Shown in pieces: positions 26,023 through 34,073 of a stretch of DNA of 53,783 bases. Each line of letters opens with the position of its first letter. Within the stretch, counting starts at the first letter, position 1. The DNA comes from Burkholderiales bacterium. Lineage in GTDB: Bacteria; Pseudomonadota; Gammaproteobacteria; Burkholderiales; Burkholderiaceae_D. The translations under genes were made by a program, and so were the position numbers. The stretch spans positions 1 to 53,783 of the forward strand of contig JACPWS010000050.1 in assembly GCA_016196925.1 (NCBI GenBank), given 5' to 3'. The notes below the pieces were generated by a model that did no database searches, was not told the origin of the DNA, and saw nothing but the letters and a program-made list of their open reading frames with translations.

Positions 26023-26796
26023 TTAAAGAACCAGTTTGGCGGCAACCGCGGTGAGCGTGGTTGCGAGCAAACCGCGTAAGAATTTTTCTGGCACGGCTCT
26101 GGCGGCCATCGCGCCCAGCGTGATGCCGGGCAAAGAGCCGAGCAGCAAGGTGCCCAGCAGCTCCCAGTTGATCGAGCCGAGCCACCAGTGGCCGAAAGCG
26201 GCGATCGCGGTCAGCGGCACCGCATAAGCGATGTCGGTGCCGGCGATGTGCGCGGCCGACATGCGCGGATACAGCATGACCAGCAGGGTGGCGCCGATCG
26301 CGCCGGCGCCGATGGAAGAGATCGTCACCAGCGTGCCCAGCAGCGCGCCGGCGACGACCGTGGCGGCGGCAAGGCGGGTGCCGTGCAATTGTTTTTCCGG
26401 GTGCTCGTTTAACCAGGCCAGCATTTTAGCCTTGAACAGCAAGGCGACGACGGTCAGCAGCACGGAAATCGCGATGGAATAACGAATTACCTGGCCGATT
26501 TCCCGGTTCAGGTTGCCTATGTATTTCAGGCTCAGGGTCGCGCATAGCGCCGCCGGCAAGGCGCCCAGGCACAACAGGCGCACGACTTTCCATTCGACCG
26601 TGCCGCGCAAGCGATGGGTAAAGGTGCCGGCGGCCTTGGTGATGGAGGCGAACGCGAGGTCGGTACCGACCGCCACCGTCGGCGACACGCCGAACAACAG
26701 CGTCAGCAAGGGCGTCATCAGCGAACCGCCACCGACCCCGGTCAGGCCGACCAGGGCGCCCACTGCAAAGCCGGAAAAAACATAGGTCAAAGTCAT
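26023..26796 (-). CDS. TauE/SafE family permease (sulfite/sulfur compound)
   Basis: A 257-residue membrane protein of the TauE/SafE family: N-terminal FAVGALVGLTGVGGGSLMTPLLTLLFGV and the repeated half GALLGTLVTISSIGAGAIGATLLVMLYP, the usual inverted-repeat pair, with about seven to eight hydrophobic segments. Family members export or import sulfite, sulfolactate and related anions. As first gene of the sulfur operon (23 bp before cysI) it probably moves sulfite or sulfate. GAGGTG precedes the ATG. Confidence 0.9.
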   Translation of the reverse strand: MTLTYVFSGFAVGALVGLTGVGGGSLMTPLLTLLFGVSPTVAVGTDLAFASITKAAGTFTHRLRGTVEWKVVRLLCLGALPAALCATLSLKYIGNLNREIGQVIRYSIAISVLLTVVALLFKAKMLAWLNEHPEKQLHGTRLAAATVVAGALLGTLVTISSIGAGAIGATLLVMLYPRMSAAHIAGTDIAYAVPLTAIAAFGHWWLGSINWELLGTLLLGSLPGITLGAMAARAVPEKFLRGLLATTLTAVAAKLVL

Positions 26797-26881
26797 ATCA
26801 CCTCACGCAAAGTAGATGAATCGTAATGAATTCAAGCTATATTCCAAACTACTTAGTATTCATTTGCTTATATGTGTATTT
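26797..26881 (-). promoter_or_regulatory. AT-rich leader and presumed promoter region of the cys operon
   Basis: The strongly AT-rich segment between the TauE-family ATG and the MITE. On the minus strand it reads through ATACTAAGTAG, TTTGGAATATAG and TTGAATTC. Its position and base composition fit a CysB-type activated promoter, but no hexamer pair is convincing by eye, so this is inference only. Confidence 0.4.
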
Positions 26882-26888
26882 GATATAT

Positions 26889-27068
26889 AGGACTTACGCA
26901 AAACCGCCCCAGCGGCGTTGCAGCTCCTGTCGTACAAATGTACTGCCTTCGTCGCTGCGGTGTAGCCGGGGTTTCAGACAACATGTTGTCTGTCGGCGTA
27001 ACGAACGTCCCTTGCAAGGGACGTTTCCTCAATGCGAAGCCTTGCCGGGACAATTTTGCGTAAATCCT
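26889..27068. mobile_element. 180-bp MITE with 7-bp target duplication
   Basis: The terminal inverted repeats are AGGACTTACGCAAAA and, as reverse complement of the right end, AGGATTTACGCAAAA (14 of 15 identical). Both flanks carry GATATAT (26882-26888 and 27069-27075), a 7-bp target duplication. It has no transposase. Inside are two perfect palindromes: CAGACAACATGTTGTCTG (26975-26992) and a 22-bp one at 27004-27025. A deleted relative lies at 22932-23033. Confidence 0.85.
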
Positions 27069-27075
27069 GATATAT

Positions 27076-27444
27076 GCGTGCTTGACGCTTGTTTGCCACT
27101 GCAGTTTGTCAAGCAGCACGGCTACGGCGCGCAGTCATGCGGCGTGCAGGCAAGCCGGGAGGGGGAGGGCGGGGTCCGGCTTACAGCCAGCGGCGGACTT
27201 GAGCTTGATAGACAGTGTAGTCGCCGTAAAACATGCTCGTCGGTATTTTTTTTCGGCCGGCTTTGCAAGCGATCGATGTCTGGCATAAAGAACAAGGGGC
27301 CGCAAAATGAGCGGACTGCAGACCGTCATAAAAGAAGATCGACAGTGGCGGGCGAGACCGGCAACATGCGATCAGTTCGTGACACAGCATGAGTGCGTGA
27401 ATTTTTCGGTTCGCAGGCTATGCCCGCTTTGTTTTCTTTTTACG
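27076..27444. other. non-coding stretch before the ribB promoter
   Basis: About 370 bp without a supported gene. On the minus strand a short frame (27181-27390) ends in DYTVYQAQVRRWL, which looks protein-like at its very end and might be a decayed C-terminus. The rest of the frame looks random. No RNA gene was recognised. Confidence 0.4.
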
Positions 27445-27450
27445 TATAAT
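27445..27450 (+). promoter_or_regulatory. -10 box of the ribB transcript
   Basis: A perfect TATAAT 29 bases before the start of the FMN aptamer. No good -35 was seen at 16-18 bp upstream. Confidence 0.6.
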
Positions 27451-27478
27451 GCCCCGGCCGAATATTTCGGTAGCTTGT

Positions 27479-27652
27479 ACGTCTTCAGGGCGGGGTGAAA
27501 TTCCCCACCGGCGGTAAATTTGGACAATTTTTTTTGTCTGAACAAGCCCGCGAGCGCTTGTAAAACATATCCGGCCCGGCTGGGATGTGTTGCAAGGTCA
27601 GCAGATCTGGTGCGATTCCAGGGCCGACGGTCATAGTCCGGATGAGAGAAGA
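27479..27652 (+). ncRNA. FMN riboswitch (RFN element)
   Basis: Contains the conserved RFN blocks in order: GTCTTCAGGGCGGGGTGAAA, TTCCCCACCGGCGGTAAAT, a variable arm, AGCCCGCGAGCG, then GGTCAGCAGATCTGGTG, TTCCAGGGCCGACGGT, and CATAGTCCGGATGAGAGAAG. It binds flavin mononucleotide and lowers expression of riboflavin genes. It lies in the ribB leader, 114 bases before the ATG. A small hairpin follows (CCTTCGT/ACGAGGG, about 27677-27703). The sequence does not show whether control is over translation or termination. Confidence 0.97.
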
Positions 27653-27766
27653 TGCGCCATACGCTTGTTTAGAGTTTCCTTCGTTTTAATACGAGGGACG
27701 CTGGCGTCTGGCTATGCATATCCCCTGAAACGTCTTTTGCACTTTCTTTTTGCGGAGCGTTTCATA

Positions 27767-28441
27767 ATGTTAATCACCAACAGTCTTACCCCTACTTCTG
27801 CCAGCGCAGTCAGCACACCGTCCATCCCGTTTGAGCAGCGTTTGCAGCGCGCCCTGGCCGATCTGCGTAACGGGCGACCAGTCTTGCTGACCGACGACTT
27901 CGATCGCGAGAACGAAGCCGATCTGGTCATCGCCGCCGAAAAAATCACCACGGCATCCATGGCCAGGCTGATCCGCGATTGCAGCGGCATCGTCTGCCTG
28001 TGCCTGAGCGACGAGAAATTGCAGCAACTGGCTTTGCCGCCCATGGTCAGTCATAACGACAGCCGCTACGGTACCGCCTTCACGGTGTCGATAGAAGCGA
28101 AACAGGGCGTCACCACCGGCGTGTCGGCCGCCGATCGCGTCGCTACCGTGCTGGCCGCGATCGCCCCGGATGCGCGGCCGGAGCATTTGGCCAGGCCTGG
28201 CCACGTATTTCCGCTGCGGGCGGCAGCGGGCGGCGTGTTGGCGCGCCGCGGCCATACCGAAGGCTCGGTCGATCTGGTGCAAATGGCAGGGCTGATGCCG
28301 GCCGCCGTCTTATGCGAATTGATGAACGAGGATGGCAGCATGGCCAAGGGTAAGCAGATCGCCGAATACGCGGTGAGCCACGATCTGGTCATCTTGGCGA
28401 TAGCCGAGCTGGTCAATCACCGTTTGCAGCAAGCGGGCTAA
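27767..28441 (+). CDS. ribB: 3,4-dihydroxy-2-butanone-4-phosphate synthase
   Basis: A 224-residue RibB that converts ribulose 5-phosphate to dihydroxybutanone phosphate and formate for riboflavin synthesis. It has [22 protein letters not shown] with the acidic metal-binding cluster, [41 protein letters not shown] and [11 protein letters not shown]. There is no fused GTP cyclohydrolase II domain. I chose the ATG at 27767, 9 bases after GGAG; the frame stays open upstream into the riboswitch, which rules out the longer version. Regulated by the FMN riboswitch. Confidence 0.95.
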   Translation: MLITNSLTPTSASAVSTPSIPFEQRLQRALADLRNGRPVLLTDDFDRENEADLVIAAEKITTASMARLIRDCSGIVCLCLSDEKLQQLALPPMVSHNDSRYGTAFTVSIEAKQGVTTGVSAADRVATVLAAIAPDARPEHLARPGHVFPLRAAAGGVLARRGHTEGSVDLVQMAGLMPAAVLCELMNEDGSMAKGKQIAEYAVSHDLVILAIAELVNHRLQQAG

Positions 28442-28561
28442 GTCCGGCATTGCTTGATTTGCCGCCGTCCCAAGCATAGTGCAGACATGATGCCGGGACG
28501 CTTTCCGGCATCGCCGCAACACCGGGCAGTTCCCGTCCAGGTTGCGGGCGCGGTAGCAAGG

Positions 28562-29311
28562 CTATTTTTTTTGCACGTATTTAACGATGGCCGCATTGAG
28601 TTTCTTGATCGTCTCGTCGCCGATTTTCTGACTGCACATGATGTAACGTTTTTCGCCTTCAGGCATATCCGCATGGTTGATGTATTTGAAATCCTTTTTC
28701 GGGAGACCGGATGATTCAATCAGGTAGTCTGCTTCTTCCGGCGCGATAAAAAAGTAATCGGCCCGTTTGGCATGAATTTTTTTCAACATGCTGATACTTT
28801 CGCCGGTGGTTTTATCGATTTGCGGCTTGTGCAAGGCGATTTTGGCATCCAGAAAGCCGCCGTAAGAATAGCCATCCTTGATTTCGAGAGTGAGGTCCGG
28901 AGCAGAGAGCAGCGTCTCCAGCTTCATGCCGTTCTGTAGTTTTTCATTGTCTGCTCTGGACAGCGAGATTTGCGGCCTGTCCTGGTAGATAGGGGCGGTA
29001 AATTTGGCGAATTTCTCGCGCTCCGGGTTTTTAAACCAGCCTATGGCGCAATCGCAGCCTTCGTTCGCTACTATCTGCATCATCTGGCGTTTTGACGGCG
29101 TCATTTGCCATAGGAAAGGGATGCCGGCTTTGCTGAAGGCCAGCGCCGCCGGCGTGGCTGTCAGGCCTTCCGCGTCGGTATCGCTGGTCCGGGCGTAGGG
29201 GATTCTTTCATGATAATGGATGGTGACGGCGGCGCAGTCCGTCGCGCAGGAATTGGCGGCGGACAATTGAAAACCGCCAAGAACGCACAGCAGAGCAAGT
29301 TCTTTCTTCAT
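28562..29311 (-). CDS. periplasmic substrate-binding-like protein
   Basis: A 249-residue secreted protein with a signal peptide (KKELALLCVLGGFQLSAANSCA) and a type II periplasmic-binding fold: VTIHYHERIPYA, ALAFSKAGIPFLWQMTPSKRQMMQIVANEGCDCAIGWFKNPEREKFAKFT, and EEADYLIESSGL. It resembles SBP_bac_3 proteins encoded alone, without transporter partners; the ligand is unknown. It is monocistronic between ribB (convergent) and the HD-GYP gene (same strand, 221-bp gap). Confidence 0.8.
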   Translation of the reverse strand: MKKELALLCVLGGFQLSAANSCATDCAAVTIHYHERIPYARTSDTDAEGLTATPAALAFSKAGIPFLWQMTPSKRQMMQIVANEGCDCAIGWFKNPEREKFAKFTAPIYQDRPQISLSRADNEKLQNGMKLETLLSAPDLTLEIKDGYSYGGFLDAKIALHKPQIDKTTGESISMLKKIHAKRADYFFIAPEEADYLIESSGLPKKDFKYINHADMPEGEKRYIMCSQKIGDETIKKLNAAIVKYVQKK

Positions 29312-29532
29312 GAATTCCCCGCATTTGAACCGGAAGCCGGGTTAGCCTCGCGTTAAACCAGCGCGATAAGCGCGAGCGCATCCAGCTTTGGGGGCGCCAG
29401 GCACAGGCTTGCCGATTTCATTTTTTCAAGAACAGGCCCTGGATGAGATCGACGTTGCGATGAAGTGATTTTTAGCTGTTTGAACCCATTGTAGAGACTC
29501 AGGCCAGCTATTCAAGTTCACGTTGCACGCAA

Positions 29533-30138
29533 TTAATTGAGTTCGGATGCCGCTTTGAAGCTGCTGTTTTCTATGAGGGCAGAAAATTTCTGGCGCAGGT
29601 AAGGATCGTACTTGCCGGCATTTTCTTCATGCAATACGCGCATGATGTTTTGATGTGATTTTGGCCGGTGATAGGGGCGGGTGGTCGCCATGGCGTCGTA
29701 GCTATCCGCCAGCGCGATGATGCGGGAGAAATACGGGATATCTTCACCGGCAAGACCATCAGGATAGCCGCCGCCGTCGAAAGCTTCGTGATGATGGCGC
29801 ACTGCGGTCGCGATGGTGTCGATGTGCTCGGCATGGATGCTCGAGAGTATGCGGTAACTGCGTTCGGCATGCGATTGCATGATCGCCCATTCTTCCGCAT
29901 TAAAACCGTCGAGCTTGAGCAAAACACGATCCGGTATCCCGACCTTGCCTATGTCGTGCGCGGACGCCGCAATACGCAGCAGATCGAGCTCCAGATGATC
30001 TAGCTTGCACGCTTCGCCGACTTCGACCGCAAGCGCGGCGGTGCGCTCGCAATGGCTGGCCGTGTACTCGTCGCGCTCCTTGACGGCGGCCGACAAGGCC
30101 TTTAACTGTTCGCTCAGGTATAAAACAGACTTTTTCAT
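29533..30138 (-). CDS. HD-GYP domain protein, probable cyclic-di-GMP phosphodiesterase
   Basis: A 201-residue, single-domain HD-GYP protein: SHCERT, AHDIGKVGIPD (the HD motif), HAERSYRIL, VRHHHEAFDGGGYPDGLAGEDIP (the GYP motif) and IIALADSYDAMAT. The family hydrolyses cyclic di-GMP. It has no receiver or sensory domain, so it may be a minimal enzyme with a short N-terminal coiled segment (SEQLKALSAAVKERDEYT). I chose the ATG at 30138, preceded by GGAAGG; upstream in-frame codons do not look protein-like. Confidence 0.9.
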   Translation of the reverse strand: MKKSVLYLSEQLKALSAAVKERDEYTASHCERTAALAVEVGEACKLDHLELDLLRIAASAHDIGKVGIPDRVLLKLDGFNAEEWAIMQSHAERSYRILSSIHAEHIDTIATAVRHHHEAFDGGGYPDGLAGEDIPYFSRIIALADSYDAMATTRPYHRPKSHQNIMRVLHEENAGKYDPYLRQKFSALIENSSFKAASELN

Positions 30139-30493
30139 CGTTGCCTTCCGTCCCGCTGCGCAGGGTTTTCCGGGGTGACCTGCTAAAAAACCGCCGGCCA
30201 CAGCCTAAGTATAGGGCTTGAAACGGCGAAATTCTTGTCGATTGTTTCAGACCCCGGCAGCGTTTGCCGGCTATATGCAAAAACTGGCTGCCAAATCGGC
30301 CTCAACTCTGCGCATTGCTGTTCGCCAACTTCAGGATAATCGGAGTCTGGCAGCCTGTCGGACTTAGGATGCGTCGGCTGCAAAATCACCTGGGCGGTCC
30401 ATATTTCGCCTATTTTTTGGTCAATATGCCCGATATTGACGCAAAAAATAGTCAAAATCTGTCCTCGCCCAGCTGATTTTTCGCTTCGACGCG
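30139..30493. other. 355-bp divergent intergenic region with a strong inverted repeat
   Basis: Between the HD-GYP gene and the methyltransferase. No gene is seen. An 18-bp near-perfect inverted repeat lies at 30410-30451, about 40 bp before the methyltransferase ATG. Confidence 0.6.
30410..30451 (+). promoter_or_regulatory. inverted repeat, candidate operator
   Basis: The left arm CTATTTTTTGGTCAATAT and right arm ATATTGACGCAAAAAATAG pair over their whole length with one extra base on the right, around a GCCCG loop. No T-run follows on either side, so an operator or a leader hairpin is more likely than a terminator. Confidence 0.5.
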
Positions 30494-31417
30494 ATGTTAA
30501 ACGAGCGTGAAGCAGAGAGTTGCTATCTGGGACAATTCATTCCCCTGCAATACCATCACAATATGCTGATGGACCAAAACCGCATGGAGAATTTCAAAGC
30601 GGCCATCACGCGCCTGGTGTTCGAGGGCGCCAAAGTGCTGGAGCTCGGCGGCGGCACCGGCGTCTTGTCCTGGTTCGCGGCGCAGGCGGCATCCAAAGTG
30701 TATTGCGTGGAATTTAATCCCGACATGGTGGCCGAGGCACGCCGCTTGCTGGCCATGAACCGGCATGGCGAAAAAGTCGAAGTGATCCACGCCGACGCCT
30801 TCGAATACCTGCCGCCGGAGCCGGTCGATGTGGTGATCTGCGAGATGATCCACGTCGCCATGCTGCGCGAAAAACAGGTCGAAGTCATAGAGAATTTCAA
30901 GCAGCGCTATCTGGCCAAATTCGGCGGACCCTTGCCGGTCTTCATTCCGGAAGCGGTGCTGATGGCGGTGCAGCCGCTGCAACAGACTTACGATTTTTCC
31001 GGCTATCAGGCGCCCATCATCCAGTTCCAGCAACCGGGCGTGTTTTCTGCCGACACCGTGGAACTGGCGCAACCAGCCTTGTACAGCGTGATCGACTTCA
31101 GTCAGACCAACGGCATGCAAATCGGCTGGGAAGGCAGTTTCACGATAGAGAACGCCGGCACCGTCAGCGCCCTGCGTTTCGTGACCAAAAACGTGCTGGC
31201 GGTCGTGCTGGAAAATTCTTCCACCATAGACTGGTTGAACCATTACATGGCCTTGCCGCTGCCCGAGCCTATCGCCGTCAAAGCCGGCGACGTACTGCAA
31301 GTCAGTTTCGATTACCGCGCCGGCGGCTCCATCGCTTCCCTGCAACATTCGCTGCAAGTCAGCCTGAAAACGGCGGCCGCCGCGCGTGCCGGCCATCTGT
31401 CGCTGGCTTACGGTTGA
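30494..31417 (+). CDS. SAM-dependent methyltransferase, PRMT-like
   Basis: A 307-residue class I methyltransferase. Motif I is KVLELGGGTGVLSWFAA (about 47-63), followed by VYCVEFNPDMV (acidic post-I) and VDVVICEMIHVAML, where the acidic residue in ICEM resembles the first of the paired glutamates of protein arginine methyltransferases. The C-terminal third (VFSADTVELAQPALYSVIDFSQ, GMQIGWEGSFTIENAGTV) looks like the PRMT beta-barrel. Protein or small-molecule arginine methylation is a guess from this likeness; the substrate is unknown. No Shine-Dalgarno is obvious before the ATG. Confidence 0.75.
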   Translation: MLNEREAESCYLGQFIPLQYHHNMLMDQNRMENFKAAITRLVFEGAKVLELGGGTGVLSWFAAQAASKVYCVEFNPDMVAEARRLLAMNRHGEKVEVIHADAFEYLPPEPVDVVICEMIHVAMLREKQVEVIENFKQRYLAKFGGPLPVFIPEAVLMAVQPLQQTYDFSGYQAPIIQFQQPGVFSADTVELAQPALYSVIDFSQTNGMQIGWEGSFTIENAGTVSALRFVTKNVLAVVLENSSTIDWLNHYMALPLPEPIAVKAGDVLQVSFDYRAGGSIASLQHSLQVSLKTAAAARAGHLSLAYG

Positions 31418-31522
31418 ACTCCGAGGGCGTGCGGCTGGACAAAGCCCGGCCATTCGCGTAAGGTCGTTGTTCCTTGCTCACAAGGCAATTTTCTCAGTGC
31501 TCAACTTATCCGGAGTCCACGT

Positions 31523-32452
31523 ATGGCCTTACGTTTTGTAGCTGCAATTCCTGCCCTGATCTCAACCTGCCTGGCCTTGAACGCCTACGCTACGCCTGCG
31601 GCCGCTAAACAGGCGCCGGCAGCGGCCAAAGCCAGGCCGGCGCTGGCCGACATCCTGAAGGCGTCTGCCGCAGCCGACTGGCGAGCGCTGGATGCCGAGA
31701 ATACCCTCTACCTGGAACTGGAAAAAGGCCGGGTCGTGATCGAGCTGGCGCCGGCTTTCGCGCCGAAACATGCGGCGAATATCAAGGCGCTGGCAAGAGA
31801 GGGCTATTACGACGGCCTGGCCATCGTGCGTTCGCAAGACAATTACGTGGCGCAATGGGCCGATCCCAGCGAAAAACGCGAAGTGAAAACGGCGCAAAAA
31901 AATCTGGCCGGCGAATTCACGGTCAAATACGTGGCCACACTGCCGTTCACGCGCCTGCCCGATGTCGACGGTTATGCGCCGCAAGTCGGCCACGCGAACG
32001 GCTACCCTGCCGGACGCGACCCTAAGGCCGGCACCGCCTGGCTCGCGCATTGCTACGGCAGCGTCGGTGTGGCGCGCGGCAATGAAACCAATAGCGGCGA
32101 CGGCACTTCGCTGTACGTGGTGACCGGCCACTCGCCGCGCCAGCTCGACCGCAACATCACCGTGGTCGGGCGCGTGATGCAGGGCATGGAATTGTTGTCG
32201 ACCCTGCCGCGCGGCAGCGGCGCACTCGGCTTCTATGAAAAGCCGGAACAGATGAGCCCGATCAAAGCCATGCGCGTGGCGGCCGATGTGCCGGAAGCTG
32301 AACGCAGCGCGCTGGAAATCCTGCGCACCGACACCCCCACCTTCCAGGCCATCGTCGCCGCCCAGCGCAACCGCGGCGGCGATTGGTATAAGTTCGCCGC
32401 CAATCACATAGAGTTGTGCAACGTGCCCTTGCCGGTGCGGGCAAAACAATGA
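31523..32452 (+). CDS. secreted cyclophilin-type peptidyl-prolyl isomerase
   Basis: A 309-residue protein with a signal peptide ([21 protein letters not shown]) and a cyclophilin domain: [41 protein letters not shown], then [39 protein letters not shown] and [18 protein letters not shown]. It should act in the periplasm as a proline isomerase or folding helper. The domain carries inserts relative to small bacterial PpiA/PpiB, and catalytic competence is uncertain because the usual Phe and Gln positions differ. GGAG lies 8 bases before the ATG. Its TGA directly abuts the dbpA stop on the other strand. Confidence 0.87.
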   Translation: MALRFVAAIPALISTCLALNAYATPAAAKQAPAAAKARPALADILKASAAADWRALDAENTLYLELEKGRVVIELAPAFAPKHAANIKALAREGYYDGLAIVRSQDNYVAQWADPSEKREVKTAQKNLAGEFTVKYVATLPFTRLPDVDGYAPQVGHANGYPAGRDPKAGTAWLAHCYGSVGVARGNETNSGDGTSLYVVTGHSPRQLDRNITVVGRVMQGMELLSTLPRGSGALGFYEKPEQMSPIKAMRVAADVPEAERSALEILRTDTPTFQAIVAAQRNRGGDWYKFAANHIELCNVPLPVRAKQ

Positions 32453-33838
32453 TCAATAAATCGCCCGCATCCTGAATTGCCGGCCCTTGATATTGCTGCG
32501 ACTGAGCTTGTCCAGGGCGGCTTCGGCGATGCGGTGATCGAGCGCGACGTAGGTGGTGAATTCAAACACATTGATCTTGCCGACCTGTTCCTTGCGCAAG
32601 CCGACGTCGCCGGTCAGGGCGCCCAGCAAGTCGCCGGGGCGCAGCTTGTCTTTCTTGCCGCCCTGGATGCAGATGCTGACCATCGGCGCCTGCAGCAGCG
32701 GGTCGTGCGCGCTGTCCAGCTCGTCCAGCTGGCGCCAGGTGACTGTTTCGCCCTGGTATTCCTCGATCAGCCTGACCCATTTTTTCTCGCCCGGCGTGGC
32801 CAGGCTCAGCGCCAGTCCTTTTTCACCGGCGCGACCGGTGCGGCCGATGCGGTGGATGTGGACTTCGGTATCTTTCGAGACATCGACGTTGATCACCGCG
32901 CCGAGGGTCTGGATATCGAGCCCGCGCGCCGCCACGTCGGTCGCCACCAGCACCGAGCAGCTTTGATTCGCGAAGCGCACCAGCACTTCGTCCCTGTCCC
33001 TTTGTTCGAGGTCGCCATGCAAGGCCAGCGCGCTGATGCCTTGCGCCTGCAATTCTTCGCATAGTTCGCGGCAATGGATCTTGGTATTGCAAAACGCGAT
33101 GGTCGAGACTGGCTGGTAATGCCTGAGCAATTGCGCCACCGCTGCATTGCGCTCGTCCGGCGTGACCAGATAAAACACTTGCTCGATCTGGCCGGACGCA
33201 TGTTGCGCTTCAACCTTGACTTCGGCCGGGTCGCGCAGCAATTGCTCGCTGGCGGCGCGGATATCGTCCGGGTAAGTCGCGGAAAACAGCAGGGTTTGCC
33301 GGCGCGGCGAACAAGCGGCCACGATCTGGTAAATGTCTTCGTAAAAGCCCATGTCCACCATGCGGTCGGCCTCGTCCAGCACCAGGGTCTGCACCGCATT
33401 CAGCTTGATGGTGCCGCGGCTGATATGGTCGATCAGGCGGCCCGGCGTACCGACCACGATGTGCGCACCGTGCTCGAGCGAGGCGATCTGCGGCCGCATC
33501 GCGGTGCCGCCGCACAGCGTCAGCACTTTCACGTTCTCGATCGCACGCGCCAGGCGGCGCAACTCGTTCGCGACTTGGTCGGCCAGCTCGCGCGTCGGGC
33601 AAATTACCAGGCCCTGCACTGCGAAATACGTTGGATTCAGTTTCGCCAAAATCCCCAGCGCAAACGCGGCGGTCTTGCCGCTGCCGGTCTTGGCTTGCGC
33701 GATCAGGTCGCGTTGCTGCAAGATCAGCGGCAGGCTGGCGGCCTGGATCGCGGTCATTTCTTTGTAACCTAGGCTGTCCAGGTTGGCGAGCAAGGGCGCG
33801 GACAGCGGCAGGGAATTAAAGGCGGTGGTGTCGGACAT
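32453..33838 (-). CDS. dbpA: ATP-dependent RNA helicase DbpA
   Basis: A 461-residue DEAD-box helicase that works in 50S ribosome assembly at 23S rRNA helix 92. It has the Q motif region (GYKEMTAIQAASLP), motif I AKTGSGKT (49-56), VLDEADRMVDMGF, SATYP, and HRIGRTGRAG. The C-terminal 75 residues (KDKLRPGDLLGALTGD, VGKINVFEFTTYVALDHRIAEAALDKL) form the DbpA RNA-binding domain that gives specificity for 23S rRNA, which separates it from RhlE or RhlB. It is tail-to-tail with the cyclophilin gene with no intergenic base. Confidence 0.95.
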   Translation of the reverse strand: MSDTTAFNSLPLSAPLLANLDSLGYKEMTAIQAASLPLILQQRDLIAQAKTGSGKTAAFALGILAKLNPTYFAVQGLVICPTRELADQVANELRRLARAIENVKVLTLCGGTAMRPQIASLEHGAHIVVGTPGRLIDHISRGTIKLNAVQTLVLDEADRMVDMGFYEDIYQIVAACSPRRQTLLFSATYPDDIRAASEQLLRDPAEVKVEAQHASGQIEQVFYLVTPDERNAAVAQLLRHYQPVSTIAFCNTKIHCRELCEELQAQGISALALHGDLEQRDRDEVLVRFANQSCSVLVATDVAARGLDIQTLGAVINVDVSKDTEVHIHRIGRTGRAGEKGLALSLATPGEKKWVRLIEEYQGETVTWRQLDELDSAHDPLLQAPMVSICIQGGKKDKLRPGDLLGALTGDVGLRKEQVGKINVFEFTTYVALDHRIAEAALDKLSRSNIKGRQFRMRAIY

Positions 33839-33961
33839 GGTGGTTTTCTGGGAAGCGTAAGAGAGGGGCGGCTGGCGATCTGCCAGGGCCGGCGCGAATG
33901 GCGCTATTGTAGGGCATGGCGCTGACTAGCGCGAAATAGCTTTTGCGCTTGGAAATGCCTG

Positions 33962-34021
33962 CCGCTTATTTCATGCGGGTTTCCGGGCGCTTTTGACTGG
34001 AAAGGCGCATGGAATAAGCGG
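33962..34021. repeat. long imperfect inverted repeat between pyrD and dbpA
   Basis: The 23-bp arms at 33962-33984 and 33999-34021 pair at 20 positions around a 14-base loop (arm cores CCGCTTATT and AATAAGCGG). A further GCGC-rich palindrome (GCGCTGACTAGCGC) lies just to the left. No T-run follows, so it is REP-like and not a classical terminator. Confidence 0.65.
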
Positions 34022-34073
34022 GGGGCGATATTTTCGGGATGGGTAAGCGCAGCGCTCTCCCCATCCCACCGCT

